A DNA stretch of 64,000 bases, taken from assembly GCA_947499125.1 (NCBI GenBank), contig CANMMP010000001.1, positions 806,001 to 870,000 on the forward strand. Reading direction: 5' to 3'. Below, piece after piece: positions 43,497 to 53,035 of the stretch. The translations under genes were made by a program, and so were the position numbers. Below the pieces are notes generated by a model. It ran no database searches. It saw nothing but the letters and a program-made list of their open reading frames with translations, and was not told where the DNA came from. Position 1 is the first letter of the stretch. The number at the start of each line of letters is the position of its first letter. The stretch is from an uncultured Pontibacter sp. Its GTDB lineage: Bacteria; Bacteroidota; Bacteroidia; Cytophagales; Hymenobacteraceae.

Positions 43497-44468
43497 ATGA
43501 AAAAGATAGCAGTATTCACCTCCGGAGGCGACTCGCCAGGCATGAACGCCTGCGTGCGCGCAGTGGTACGCTCGGCAATATATCATGGCCTGGACATTTA
43601 CGGCATACGCCGCGGATACAACGGCATGATAAAAGGCGACATTTTCAGAATGGAATCCTCCACAGTAAGCAACATCATACAGCGTGGTGGCACCATTCTT
43701 AAATCAGCGAGAAGCAAAGAGTTTAAAACCAAAGAAGGGCGCCAGGAAGCCTATGAGCAGCTAAAGAAACTGGGCATTGAAGGCCTGGTAGCTATTGGCG
43801 GCGACGGCACGTTTACAGGTGCAAACCTGTTTTTCCAGGAATATGGCATACCAACTATAGGCGCGCCCGGCACTATAGATAACGACCTGTATGGCACCGA
43901 TTATACTATAGGTTATGATACAGCAGTTAACACCGCCGTTTACGCTATAGATAAGATCAGAGACACAGCCGACAGCCACGAACGCGTATTTTTTGTGGAA
44001 GTAATGGGCCGCGATTCGGGTTATATTGCCATACCGTGCGCCGTGGGCGGCGGTGCCGAGATCGTGATGATACCAGAAACCAAAACAACTATAGATAAAG
44101 TCGTGGAGGCTTTACGCACCGGCTGGAGCCGCTCTAAAACATCGTTTATAGTTATAGTTGCCGAAGGCGACGAAGAAGGCAGTGCCGTTGAGATTGCAGC
44201 CAAAGTACAAAAAGCAGTGCCCGAAATGGATGCCCGCGTAACGATACTGGGACATGTGCAGCGTGGTGGCGCGCCAAGCGCAGCCGACCGTATGCTGGCC
44301 AGCCAGTTAGGTATAGCCTGCGTAGAAGGCCTGTTACAGGGGCGCGTATGCGAAATGGCCGGCCTGATGAACTCTCAGCTGGTGTATACGCCTTTTATTG
44401 ATACCATTACAAAAGAGAAAGCACTTAACCCTAACTTCAGCCGCATGATCGACATTCTGTCGGTTTAG
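43497..44468 (+). CDS. pfkA: ATP-dependent 6-phosphofructokinase
   Basis: The 323-residue glycolytic enzyme phosphorylates fructose 6-phosphate. Motifs: FTSGGDSPGMNACVRAVVR, IGGDGTFTGA (the Gly after GGD marks ATP rather than pyrophosphate use), the catalytic APGTIDNDLYGTDYTIGYDT, VEVMGRDSGYIA, and GHVQRGGAPSAADR. The length is that of the bacterial allosteric form. A palindrome lies upstream and a terminator downstream. Confidence 0.95.
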   Translation: MKKIAVFTSGGDSPGMNACVRAVVRSAIYHGLDIYGIRRGYNGMIKGDIFRMESSTVSNIIQRGGTILKSARSKEFKTKEGRQEAYEQLKKLGIEGLVAIGGDGTFTGANLFFQEYGIPTIGAPGTIDNDLYGTDYTIGYDTAVNTAVYAIDKIRDTADSHERVFFVEVMGRDSGYIAIPCAVGGGAEIVMIPETKTTIDKVVEALRTGWSRSKTSFIVIVAEGDEEGSAVEIAAKVQKAVPEMDARVTILGHVQRGGAPSAADRMLASQLGIACVEGLLQGRVCEMAGLMNSQLVYTPFIDTITKEKALNPNFSRMIDILSV

Positions 44469-44497
44469 GCTTAAATAAAAGTAAGAGTTTATAGGTA

Positions 44498-44539
44498 TGC
44501 TGATCGCTGACACAGGTTGTTGAGCGGTCAGCATTTTTT
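44498..44539 (+). terminator. terminator after pfkA
   Basis: TGCTGATCGCT pairs with AGCGGTCAGCA (10 of 11, one wobble-type mismatch) and is followed by TTTTTT. Confidence 0.8.
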
Positions 44540-44548
44540 ACTCCCCAA

Positions 44549-45478
44549 TTAGCTGGTTTTTTCGTCTATAAACGTCACTATCTCGCGGAACTGTTGCGGA
44601 TGGAACCAGGTGTATTCGTCGGGGTGCTTTGTAAACCAGGTTAGTTGGCGCTTGGCATAACGTCTGCTGTTACGCTTCAATAAACGCACGGCTTCTGCCC
44701 AATCATACTTGCCTTCCTTGTAATCGAACAGCTCTTTGTAACCAACGGTTTGCAGGGCATTGTGTGCCCGGTATGGGTATAGTTGCTCTGCTTCTTGCAA
44801 CAAGCCTTGTTCCAGCATTATATCCATTCGGGCATCAATGCGGTTGTATAGTTCCTGCCTGTCGCGGTTTAAGCCTATTTTTATAATATTGAAAGGCCGT
44901 TCGGCAGTTTCATTTTTACGGAACGAGGAATAAGGCTGACCACTCGATAAAATCACCTCCAGGGCACGAACCACCCGCTGCGGGTTGGCTTTATCTACCT
45001 GGCTGTAATACACCGGGTCAAGGCGTTGCAGCTGTTCCAGCAACGGAGCTATTCCTTCATTTTCGAGAGTCTGGGTGAGTTGTACTCTTATTTCAGGGTT
45101 AGTTTCCGGCATTTCGTCCATGCCCTGGCACAATGCCCTTACATACAACCCAGAGCCACCCGTAACTATAACCAGGTCGTGCTTCTCAAAAAGCTGATCC
45201 AGTAGTTTTAGCGCATCCTGCTCATATGCCCCGGCGTTATACTCTTCTGTAATCGAGTGTGAGTCAACAAAATGATGCGGTATACCTTTCTGTTCTTCAG
45301 GCAAAGGCTTTGCGGTACCGATGGTCATTTCGCGGTAAAACTGCCTCGAGTCTGCAGATAAAATCTCTGTTTTATAGTGCAAGGCCAGGTTTACGCAAAG
45401 GTCGGTTTTACCTACAGCTGTCGGCCCCACCACTACCACCAGGTGCTTCTGCTTTTTCTGATCTGCCTCTTGCTGCAT
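44549..45478 (-). CDS. miaA: tRNA dimethylallyltransferase
   Basis: This 309-residue enzyme puts a dimethylallyl group on A37 of tRNAs reading UNN codons. The P-loop is GPTAVGKT (18-25), then ILSADSRQFYREMTIGTAKP, VDSHSITEEYNAGAYEQDA, and the C-terminal RRYAKRQLTWF. All are diagnostic for MiaA. It works on the same tRNA position as TsaC, but on different tRNAs. Converges with pfkA. Confidence 0.95.
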   Translation of the reverse strand: MQQEADQKKQKHLVVVVGPTAVGKTDLCVNLALHYKTEILSADSRQFYREMTIGTAKPLPEEQKGIPHHFVDSHSITEEYNAGAYEQDALKLLDQLFEKHDLVIVTGGSGLYVRALCQGMDEMPETNPEIRVQLTQTLENEGIAPLLEQLQRLDPVYYSQVDKANPQRVVRALEVILSSGQPYSSFRKNETAERPFNIIKIGLNRDRQELYNRIDARMDIMLEQGLLQEAEQLYPYRAHNALQTVGYKELFDYKEGKYDWAEAVRLLKRNSRRYAKRQLTWFTKHPDEYTWFHPQQFREIVTFIDEKTS

Positions 45479-45600
45479 GCCTTATAAATTATGGTTAAAG
45501 TTTGTGCCCGAACACCTTATGTTGTTTAAAGGCTCCTCTGTAATGGTAAAGTATAAATCAGGTAGATGTTTGAACAGAAATCGGCAATAGTTCTATTTCT

Positions 45601-45633
45601 TTTGTAAAATTATCGCTAAAATCGTAAAATTTG
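45601..45633 (+). promoter_or_regulatory. candidate promoter of the hybrid kinase operon
   Basis: TTTG (45601) and TAAAATTTG (45625) are 20 bases apart, near the Bacteroidota TTTG / TAnnTTTG layout, with one extra base in the -7 element. The kinase start is 59 bases on. Confidence 0.4.
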
Positions 45634-45691
45634 CAATGGCGCGCAGATTAGATTAGAATTTGCGTCCTACATTTTATATTAGATTATACGC

Positions 45692-48600
45692 ATGCCCTAT
45701 ATACCTAACAGGCACCTATCAGAACACCTGCCATTACAGGCTAATTCGCTTTTAAAGGTGTTGGTGCAATTTACGGAGCCCACGCATGGCCTTTTGGTAG
45801 CTTCCCCGGATGGCAAGGTGCTCGCTGCAAACAGCCGCGCAGCCTTATTTAAGCCCCAGAAAAAAGCATATCAAACGTCCAGGCTCCTCCCCGACCTGTT
45901 AGGTATATCAATAGATGTACTTGCAACAAGCACTTTCGGCAACCTGCCTGCTTATAATTATACTATAAAACCGGTAACCTACGAGGAAACACAGTTTATC
46001 TGCGTGGAGCTTATACCTGCCGAACAGGACACGAACCGCGTTGAAATAGACGATGACAGTTACCATAATGTGTTCGAGAACAGTACCGAACCGCTATTTA
46101 TACTTGATGAAGAAGGCACTTTTGTTGATGTAAACAACAAAGCCCTCAGCATAGTGGATAAAGCTAAAAGTGCTTTGGTAGGGCAAACTGTTTATAGTGC
46201 CTTTAAGCTTAACCTGTTCGAGCGGGTAGCATTAAAAGGCCAGCTGCAGCTAACCATGGAAGGCGAGCCCCAAAAGTTTGAGTGGTGGATACAAGACAAG
46301 ACCACCGAACTGCTCCCTATCGAAATATCACTGCGTAAAGGGCTTTTCCGAGGCCATGAAATGATCTTTGGATCGGCCAAAAACCTGTATGAAGTGGTTG
46401 GCACCGAGCAGGATGTGCGCTTCCGTAATCACCAGCTTGAATTTGTAAATACGCTCATCACCAATTTATCAGCAACCGACAGCCAGCAGGATGTGCTGAA
46501 GTATACACTCGACGAATTGCTTGAAAAAAGCGATATCACTTTCGGGTGCGTTTATACTTATAACCAGGACAAAGAAAAAGCAGAGTTATCTTATTCTGCC
46601 GGCAACCTGGATGCTACTCGTCTGTTCCCTGAAATAAACATAAGTAAAGATGTAGCCAAACAGTTTATCGGTACCGAAAAGCGCAAAGCTATTTCCATTC
46701 TCACAAAAGAGCTATCCGATAAGTTTGAGAAAGAAATGACCATTGTGCCGGTTACCACCGAAGAAAAGGTGCTGGCATTGATACTGGTATGCCCGGAAGG
46801 CGGTTACAACATAACACAGTCATTCCTGTCGCTGCTCGATTTTGTGGGCTCGGCTATAGGTAACTACATCTCGCGGCAGGAACTGATGCAGCAGCTCTCG
46901 CACAGCGAGGACAAGTATAAAATGCTGTTTGATGCCTCATACGATGCTATTTTACTGTTTAAGGACGGAAAAGTAGTTGACTGTAACGAAAAGGCCCTTC
47001 AGTTTTTCAGATGCCGGCGCGAGGACCTGGTAAGTGCCACACCGCTCAATTTTTCCCCGGAATTTCAGCCGGATGGCAGCAGATCTTCTGAAAAAACGGC
47101 ACAGCTAATGGAAAAGGTGCTTTCCACCGGCGAGCCCGTTATGTTCGAGTGGCGCAATTTCAGGAAAGACGGAACCGTAGTTGACGCTGAAATAAACCTG
47201 AACCGCATACTGATAGACGGGGAATATTATGTGCAGGCCTTTAAGCGTGATATTACCCAACGCAAGCAGGTACAGCAAACCCGCCGCCGCGAAGAAGTAG
47301 CCCAAGAATCGATGGCGCAGTTCCGGAACTTCCTGGAAAAAGTAAACATGATTTACTATAGCCTGGATGTGAACGGCAACATTGCTTTCGTTAACGATTA
47401 CTTCCTGAAATATGTAGAGTATGAGCGGGATGAGCTGATCGGTAAGAACTTTTACAAATTATTAGTACCAGAGCAGGAACAGGAGCAGCGCTTACAAGAT
47501 TTTAAACAGTCGATAGAGACCCGCCACCTGAATGCTTATTACGAACGCAACCTTATCACAAAGTCAGGCCAGCTGAAGACCATACGCTGGAACTGCATGC
47601 TGGAATATGGCGCTGATGGCGAGGTAACAGGCATTACCAGTGTTGGTAAAGACATGACCGACAAGCGTATTGCCATGGAGGCCCTGAAGGATAACAAGAT
47701 CCGACTGCAGGACCTATTCGACAACGCCCACGACTTAATTCAGAATACCTCCGTCGACAATAAATTTATATTTGTTAACAAAGCCTGGAAAGACCGCCTC
47801 GGCTATAACGACGAAGACATTGAGACACTATCCCTGAACGATATTGTGCACCCTTATTACAAAGCCAAGCTGATTTACCAGCTGCGCAATTTGTATAAGG
47901 GCGAAAACGTGAACAAGATCGAGACGGTGTTTCTTACCAAGTCTGGCAAGCCGGTTCACCTGATAGGAAGTATAACCTGTAGCTGGCAGGACGACCGCCC
48001 GGTTGCAACGCGTGCCATCCTCCACGATATTACCGACCGCATTAAGGCTGAGCGCTTACAGAAAGTATACTATAGTATAGCCAACCTGGCCATAAGCAGT
48101 AAAGACTTAAACTCACTTTACAGTGCCATACACCGGGAGCTGAGTAAGATCATCGAGACGCGTAATATCTATATTGCCCTGTGTGACAATAGTTACCGGT
48201 ACCTGCACTTTGCTTACCTCGTCGATCAGTACATCGATAAAACAGAAAAGACCCAGATAAAGCGGCAGTTTTCGAGAGGCTTATCGGAGTATATTATTGA
48301 AACGGGCAAGCCGCTATACATGCAGAAACAGGAACTGCTGGATCTTGCCAAACGTGAAAACCTGAGCATACAAGGCACTATTCCGGAAGTTATACTTTGT
48401 TCGCCATTAGCTATCGGCGACCGGATAATTGGTGTAATTACCCTGCAGGATTACCAGAACCCGGATGCCTATGTCCATACTGATATAGAGATCCTCCACT
48501 TTATTTCGAACCAGGTGGCACTTGCCATCGAGCGTAAACGAAACGAAGAACAGATAAACAACCAGAACGCTAAGCTAAACGCTATTTTCGAGAGTGGTTC

Positions 48601-50893
48601 CCACCACATGTGGACACTGAACAGCAATTACGAGCTTACTTCGTTTAACAAGAACTTCGCCTCCACCTTTGAGGGGCGCACCGACAAAAAATTAGAACTA
48701 TTCGATAACCTGTCCGAAAGTCACCTGATAGGGCATCATGAATTTACTTTCGATTTCTGGAGAGAGAAGTATAAAGCTGCATTTGAGGGACAGGCACAGC
48801 ACTTTGAAGTTCACCTGGAGTCGCCTGAAGCCTGGCGTGAAGTATTCCTGAACCCGATCTACCTCGAAGATGGCACATTTGAGGAGGTATCGGCCATAGC
48901 ACTGGATATAACCGAGAAAAAGAATTCGCAGCTGGCACTGGCTCAGAACGAAGAAAAATTCCGTAACATTTTCGAGTCGTTCCAGGATGTGTATTACCGG
49001 ACTTCGCTAAACGGTCCGCTGGAACTTGTGAGCCCATCGGTAAAGCAGGTATTAGGCTACTCCGAAGAAGAAGTGCTGGGCAAAGACATCACTTTCCTGT
49101 ATGTATATCCTGAAGAAAGGAAGAACATGCAGCAGTTTGTGAAGGAGCAGAAGATCATCCGGAACTACGAAATACAGATGTACCGTAAAGATGGCTCCCA
49201 GATAACTGTACTGGCCGATGCCCGCCTGATGTATAACAAAGAAGGCAACCCTACTGCACTGGAAGGTGTGATAAGGGATGTAACGGAGCTGAAACGAACT
49301 CAGATAGAGCTGTTAGAGGCAAAAGAAGAAGCCGAAAACCTGCTGAAAGCCAAAACCCAGTTCCTGGCCAACATGAGCCACGAGCTTCGCACACCGATGA
49401 ATGGCATTATAGGTATGATAGACCTGCTGAGCCACATCAACACCGATCCGGAGCAAAAGGAATACATCGACACACTGCGTAAATCATCGGATGCACTGCT
49501 GGCTATACTTAACGACATACTTGACCTGAGCAAGATACAGGCCGGTAAACTGGTACTGCACGAAAGCAGCGTAGACCTGCAGGATACCCTGGGCAAGATA
49601 CACTCGCTGTTCGCTAACCGTGCCCAGCAAAAAGACCTTACTTTTACTTATAGCATATCGCCGGAAACGCCACGCTATGTTATGACCGATGAAACGCGTC
49701 TGCTCCAGGTTTTATCGAACCTTACATCTAATGCCATTAAGTTTACAAATGCCGGCGATGTAAGTATAACCGTAGATAGCAAACTACTGAATGCAGCGAA
49801 AGAGGAATACCAGTTGATGGTGAGAGTAAAAGATTCCGGTATCGGTATCAGCCCGGAAGACCAGAAGCTACTGTTCACCGACTTTACCCAGCTCGACAAC
49901 TCGTCTACCAAAACATTTGGTGGCACAGGGCTTGGACTGGCCATTTCGAGACAACTGACAGGTATAATGGGTGGCGAGATAGGTGTGGAATCAATTGCGA
50001 ATGATGGCAGCACGTTCTGGTTTACTATAAAAGTGCGTAAGGCTGGCGAAGCAGCAATAGCCGCCCAGCAAAAGCATATGCAGGAACTCAACGCCGAAGT
50101 TGAAATACTGGAGAATAGCCCGTATGTGTTGCTGGTAGACGATAACCAGATAAACCAGAAAGTAGCCCAGAAGCAGCTGGAACGCCTTAATTGCCGCACT
50201 GATATTGCATCGAATGGTTTTGAGGCAATCGAACTGGCTACTTCCAATAACTACAACATCATCTTTATGGATATACAAATGCCTGAGATGGATGGTGTAA
50301 CTGCTACAAAGCACATTAAAGAACAACTGGGAGCTAACTGCCCGCCTATTATTGCTATGACCGCTTACTCCATGAAGGACGATGCCGATAAGTTTATGGG
50401 GCAGGGCATGGATGATTATGTATCGAAGCCGGTTAAAAGCAAAGACCTGCTGAACATGATAAGCAAGTGGGAAAAACCGCAATGGTATGGCTTTGACGAG
50501 ATGCCTGAAAAAACTATAACTGCCACACAGGAAGATGCTGAAGACGAAGACGGACCGCAGATAGTAGACAAAGAGGTAGCAGACCAGTTAAAGCAAATTG
50601 GTGGTGAGGAGTTTACTATACAATTGTATGAAGAGTTTGAACAGGAAGCCGCTGAATTGCTCGAGGAAGCCAAAAAAGACCTGCAGGCACAACATTACAA
50701 GAGTATTTTAAGTACATTGCATCAATTAAAAGGAACTGGCTTTACGTTAGGTATAAACAGGCTGGCCGAACTGGCAAAACAGCTGGAACACGACATAAAG
50801 CAGGAAAACTATAGCAGCGTATCAGAAAACTTTGAGCGACTGCTTGTACAATACGAAAACTATCGAAAAATTTATAAGGAAATTATCATCTAA
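45692..50893 (+). CDS. hybrid sensor histidine kinase with multiple PAS/GAF domains, receiver and Hpt
   Basis: The 1733-residue cytosolic multi-sensor has no evident membrane helix. Approximate order: PAS (30-110), PAS (124-240), GAF (250-395), PAS (405-530), PAS (545-665), PAS (668-785), GAF (790-955), PAS (965-1085), PAS (1088-1210), HisKA with His1230 in MSHELRTPMNG, HATPase (GTGLGLAISRQL), receiver with Asp1527 (FMDIQMPEMDG), and an Hpt with His1677 (HQLKGTGF). A complete His-Asp-His relay is thus in one chain, and the next gene encodes a lone receiver that is the natural acceptor. Input signals are unknown; the stacked PAS and GAF domains suggest redox, ligand or light sensing. Confidence 0.93.
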   Translation: MPYIPNRHLSEHLPLQANSLLKVLVQFTEPTHGLLVASPDGKVLAANSRAALFKPQKKAYQTSRLLPDLLGISIDVLATSTFGNLPAYNYTIKPVTYEETQFICVELIPAEQDTNRVEIDDDSYHNVFENSTEPLFILDEEGTFVDVNNKALSIVDKAKSALVGQTVYSAFKLNLFERVALKGQLQLTMEGEPQKFEWWIQDKTTELLPIEISLRKGLFRGHEMIFGSAKNLYEVVGTEQDVRFRNHQLEFVNTLITNLSATDSQQDVLKYTLDELLEKSDITFGCVYTYNQDKEKAELSYSAGNLDATRLFPEINISKDVAKQFIGTEKRKAISILTKELSDKFEKEMTIVPVTTEEKVLALILVCPEGGYNITQSFLSLLDFVGSAIGNYISRQELMQQLSHSEDKYKMLFDASYDAILLFKDGKVVDCNEKALQFFRCRREDLVSATPLNFSPEFQPDGSRSSEKTAQLMEKVLSTGEPVMFEWRNFRKDGTVVDAEINLNRILIDGEYYVQAFKRDITQRKQVQQTRRREEVAQESMAQFRNFLEKVNMIYYSLDVNGNIAFVNDYFLKYVEYERDELIGKNFYKLLVPEQEQEQRLQDFKQSIETRHLNAYYERNLITKSGQLKTIRWNCMLEYGADGEVTGITSVGKDMTDKRIAMEALKDNKIRLQDLFDNAHDLIQNTSVDNKFIFVNKAWKDRLGYNDEDIETLSLNDIVHPYYKAKLIYQLRNLYKGENVNKIETVFLTKSGKPVHLIGSITCSWQDDRPVATRAILHDITDRIKAERLQKVYYSIANLAISSKDLNSLYSAIHRELSKIIETRNIYIALCDNSYRYLHFAYLVDQYIDKTEKTQIKRQFSRGLSEYIIETGKPLYMQKQELLDLAKRENLSIQGTIPEVILCSPLAIGDRIIGVITLQDYQNPDAYVHTDIEILHFISNQVALAIERKRNEEQINNQNAKLNAIFESGSHHMWTLNSNYELTSFNKNFASTFEGRTDKKLELFDNLSESHLIGHHEFTFDFWREKYKAAFEGQAQHFEVHLESPEAWREVFLNPIYLEDGTFEEVSAIALDITEKKNSQLALAQNEEKFRNIFESFQDVYYRTSLNGPLELVSPSVKQVLGYSEEEVLGKDITFLYVYPEERKNMQQFVKEQKIIRNYEIQMYRKDGSQITVLADARLMYNKEGNPTALEGVIRDVTELKRTQIELLEAKEEAENLLKAKTQFLANMSHELRTPMNGIIGMIDLLSHINTDPEQKEYIDTLRKSSDALLAILNDILDLSKIQAGKLVLHESSVDLQDTLGKIHSLFANRAQQKDLTFTYSISPETPRYVMTDETRLLQVLSNLTSNAIKFTNAGDVSITVDSKLLNAAKEEYQLMVRVKDSGIGISPEDQKLLFTDFTQLDNSSTKTFGGTGLGLAISRQLTGIMGGEIGVESIANDGSTFWFTIKVRKAGEAAIAAQQKHMQELNAEVEILENSPYVLLVDDNQINQKVAQKQLERLNCRTDIASNGFEAIELATSNNYNIIFMDIQMPEMDGVTATKHIKEQLGANCPPIIAMTAYSMKDDADKFMGQGMDDYVSKPVKSKDLLNMISKWEKPQWYGFDEMPEKTITATQEDAEDEDGPQIVDKEVADQLKQIGGEEFTIQLYEEFEQEAAELLEEAKKDLQAQHYKSILSTLHQLKGTGFTLGINRLAELAKQLEHDIKQENYSSVSENFERLLVQYENYRKIYKEIII

Positions 50894-50896
50894 CCT

Positions 50897-51280
50897 ATGG
50901 CTGAGACCAAAACAATCTTGATAGCAGAGGACAGCTCTGTAATTCTGAATCTGACAAAAAAGATACTGGAACTGCAGAACTATAAGATCCTGACCGCTAA
51001 AAATGGTGGCGAGGTAATTAAAACAGTTGAGAACAACAAGATCGACGCGATCCTGATGGACCTGAACATACCAGTTAAGAGTGGTATGGACTGTACCCGC
51101 GAAATCCGCGCAAGCAAGAATAAAGACATTGCCAACATTCCGATAATTGCGGTTACGGGCAACGCCAACAACTATAGCATGGAAGATTTTAAGGAAGCTG
51201 GCATTAACGCATACCTGCCTAAGCCGCTTGATTTCGACATGCTGGTGCAAACCGTAAAACAGTACACCAACGAGGCGTAA
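50897..51280 (+). CDS. single-domain response regulator
   Basis: This 127-residue receiver has only the CheY-like domain: acidic pocket AEDS (10-13), phospho-acceptor Asp55 in LMDLNIP, and the Lys in YLPKPLDF. There is no output domain. It starts 3 bases after the hybrid kinase and is followed without gap by the next gene. It probably takes phosphate from the kinase Hpt and acts by protein contact. Confidence 0.92.
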   Translation: MAETKTILIAEDSSVILNLTKKILELQNYKILTAKNGGEVIKTVENNKIDAILMDLNIPVKSGMDCTREIRASKNKDIANIPIIAVTGNANNYSMEDFKEAGINAYLPKPLDFDMLVQTVKQYTNEA

Positions 51281-51553
51281 ATGGAACTGAAGTATACGCG
51301 GCCATTCTTAAACAAACTGGAGGATATTTTTGCAGAGTCGGACTTTGTGCTGCGTTACGAGAAAGGAAATTTTAAAGCCGGCTACTGTGTGCTGAAGGAT
51401 ATGAAAGTGGCTGTGGTTAACAAATACTATAGCCTGGAGGGCAAGGTAAATTGCCTGCACGATATTCTTCGTACGGTTTCGCTGGATGAGTCTCTTCTGA
51501 GCGAAAAGAACCGGCAACTTTACCACGATATCCGAAATCAGGAAGCGAAATAA
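51281..51553 (+). CDS. unknown 90-residue protein in the kinase operon
   Basis: Starts directly after the receiver's stop (TAA-ATG) and ends directly before the hydrolase TTG. It begins MELKYTRPFLNKLEDIFAES, has an ARYE-like RYEKGNFKAGYCVL strand region and a helical end (LLSEKNRQLYHDI). No family was named, but the gapless order suggests a conserved partner of the hydrolase or the signalling pair. Confidence 0.75.
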   Translation: MELKYTRPFLNKLEDIFAESDFVLRYEKGNFKAGYCVLKDMKVAVVNKYYSLEGKVNCLHDILRTVSLDESLLSEKNRQLYHDIRNQEAK

Positions 51554-52315
51554 TTGAAAGTAACACTGTTAGGCACGGGCACCTCGCAGGGTGTACCTGT
51601 TATTGGGTGCAGCTGCGAGGTGTGTCGTTCTGTAGATTACCGCGATAAACGCCTGCGCGTGTCGGTGCACCTGCAGGTTAATGGCAAAAGCTTTATAATT
51701 GACTCAGGGCCCGACTTCCGGCAGCAGGTCCTGCGCGAGCGCATCAATACGCTCGATGCCCTTCTGTTTACCCACGAACACAAAGACCACACCGCCGGCC
51801 TCGACGACATCAGGGCCTATAACTTTAGTCAGCATACCGATATGCCGCTTTATGGCGAAGAGCGCGTGCTGGAACAACTGAAACGGGAGTTTGCCTACAT
51901 CTTTTCAGGGATACAATACCCGGGCATACCGCGTGTGGAGCTCAACTCAATTACTGAAGAGCCTTTCGAAATTGAGGGCGTAGAATTTATACCTATCCGG
52001 GTAAAGCATTACAAACTTCCTGTACTTGGTTTCAGAGTAGGCGACTTTACCTACATTACCGACGCCAATTTTATCTCTGAAGATGAACTGGAAAAAGTAC
52101 GTGGTTCAAAAGTTATCGTATTGGGGGCACTCCGGAAAGAACAGCATATTTCGCACTTTTCGCTGCAGGAAGCTGTGGAGCTGCTAACCGACCTAAAACC
52201 GGAAAAGGCTTACCTCACCCACATCAGCCACCTGATGGGCCTGCACCGCGAAGTAGAACAGGAACTACCCGACTTTATACGCCTCGGCTACGACGGACTG
52301 CAGATCAACTTATAG
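51554..52315 (+). CDS. PhnP-like metallo-beta-lactamase-fold phosphodiesterase
   Basis: The 253-residue hydrolase starts at TTG (51554), directly after the preceding stop; the family opens LLGTGTSQGVPVIGC exactly here. Metal ligands: TCEVC-like cysteines CSCEVC (structural zinc in PhnP), THEHKDHTAGLDD (the HxHxDH site), and YLTHISHLMG. These enzymes cleave cyclic phosphodiesters. With no phosphonate genes near, the role could be nucleotide turnover within the signalling operon, but that is only inference. Confidence 0.9.
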   Translation: MKVTLLGTGTSQGVPVIGCSCEVCRSVDYRDKRLRVSVHLQVNGKSFIIDSGPDFRQQVLRERINTLDALLFTHEHKDHTAGLDDIRAYNFSQHTDMPLYGEERVLEQLKREFAYIFSGIQYPGIPRVELNSITEEPFEIEGVEFIPIRVKHYKLPVLGFRVGDFTYITDANFISEDELEKVRGSKVIVLGALRKEQHISHFSLQEAVELLTDLKPEKAYLTHISHLMGLHREVEQELPDFIRLGYDGLQINL

Positions 52316-52336
52316 TTTATAGATAAAGCTGCAATC

Positions 52337-52777
52337 ATGAAAAGCTGGCAGTCCATCAAAGAAGATATCTACTTTGAAGATGGCTCTTTAAGAGACATCA
52401 ATATTTATAATACAGATAAAGACGACTGGAAAAAGTGGAGCGAGCTGGTTAATAGGAGATTTGAAGTAGAGTTCACAAATGGGTTTACTCTCAGTACAAG
52501 CAATAGAATTGATATTGAAGAAGTTTTCAGATACTGGAAAAATCCAGAAGCTGCTTTAGGTCCATTTATGGCTTCTGTCAAACTTAAAGACTTGAAGGTG
52601 AATTGTTACTTCTTTGAAGAAAGTGTATTAGAGAATGATATAGATCCAAGAGAAGTAAAGAATGAAAAAGACCATATTCTTATCTTGGAATACCTTCATG
52701 TAGTTGCAGCAGAGCTCAAAAAGAAAATTGTGATGACACTGGAAAACACTGAAGAGCTCATCTTATTAGAGCTATAG
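52337..52777 (+). CDS. unknown protein, 146 aa, AT-rich
   Basis: An acidic soluble protein (MKSWQSIKEDIYFEDGSLRD ... LEYLHVVAAELKKKI) with many Lys, Glu, Asp and aromatic residues and no signal peptide. It is clearly richer in A/T than its neighbours and lacks the TATA[CG]TT word inside. Size and acidity resemble immunity-type proteins, but no toxin gene is beside it, so this is only a possibility. It begins 21 bases after the hydrolase gene. Confidence 0.65.
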   Translation: MKSWQSIKEDIYFEDGSLRDINIYNTDKDDWKKWSELVNRRFEVEFTNGFTLSTSNRIDIEEVFRYWKNPEAALGPFMASVKLKDLKVNCYFFEESVLENDIDPREVKNEKDHILILEYLHVVAAELKKKIVMTLENTEELILLEL

Positions 52778-52870
52778 TTTATAGGTTGACTTTGTGATAA
52801 AAGACTGCATTACAAAGGATTTATACTTTAAACTTGTTTAGGGTTTATAGATACTGGCATATAAAACGTG

Positions 52871-52945
52871 CCGTTGCTGGTGCTTGCACCAACAACCAAC
52901 CCAATTAGCTGGTTTTATACTTGCTGGTGAAAACACACAGCAAGG
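52871..52945. repeat. two-hairpin dispersed repeat, copy 2 (inverted)
   Basis: CTTGCTGGTGAAAACACACA and GCAAGG (52920-52945) are the exact reverse complement of 22174-22199. The partner hairpin GTTGCTGGTG-CTTG-CACCAACAAC lies at 52873-52896. The 258-base gap holds no gene. Confidence 0.7.
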
Positions 52946-53035
52946 ACTAATAACAATGTCAGAAATAACACAGCTTTCATATTTTCTTTCGTCTTTTGTC
53001 TAAAATTCCTTCGTCAGGATATCTCATAAGAAAAC

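Noticed and set aside
49675-50247. 190-codon antisense frame within the hybrid kinase gene
   Set aside because: It lies entirely over the conserved HATPase and receiver coding sequence and has Ser-rich shadow composition.
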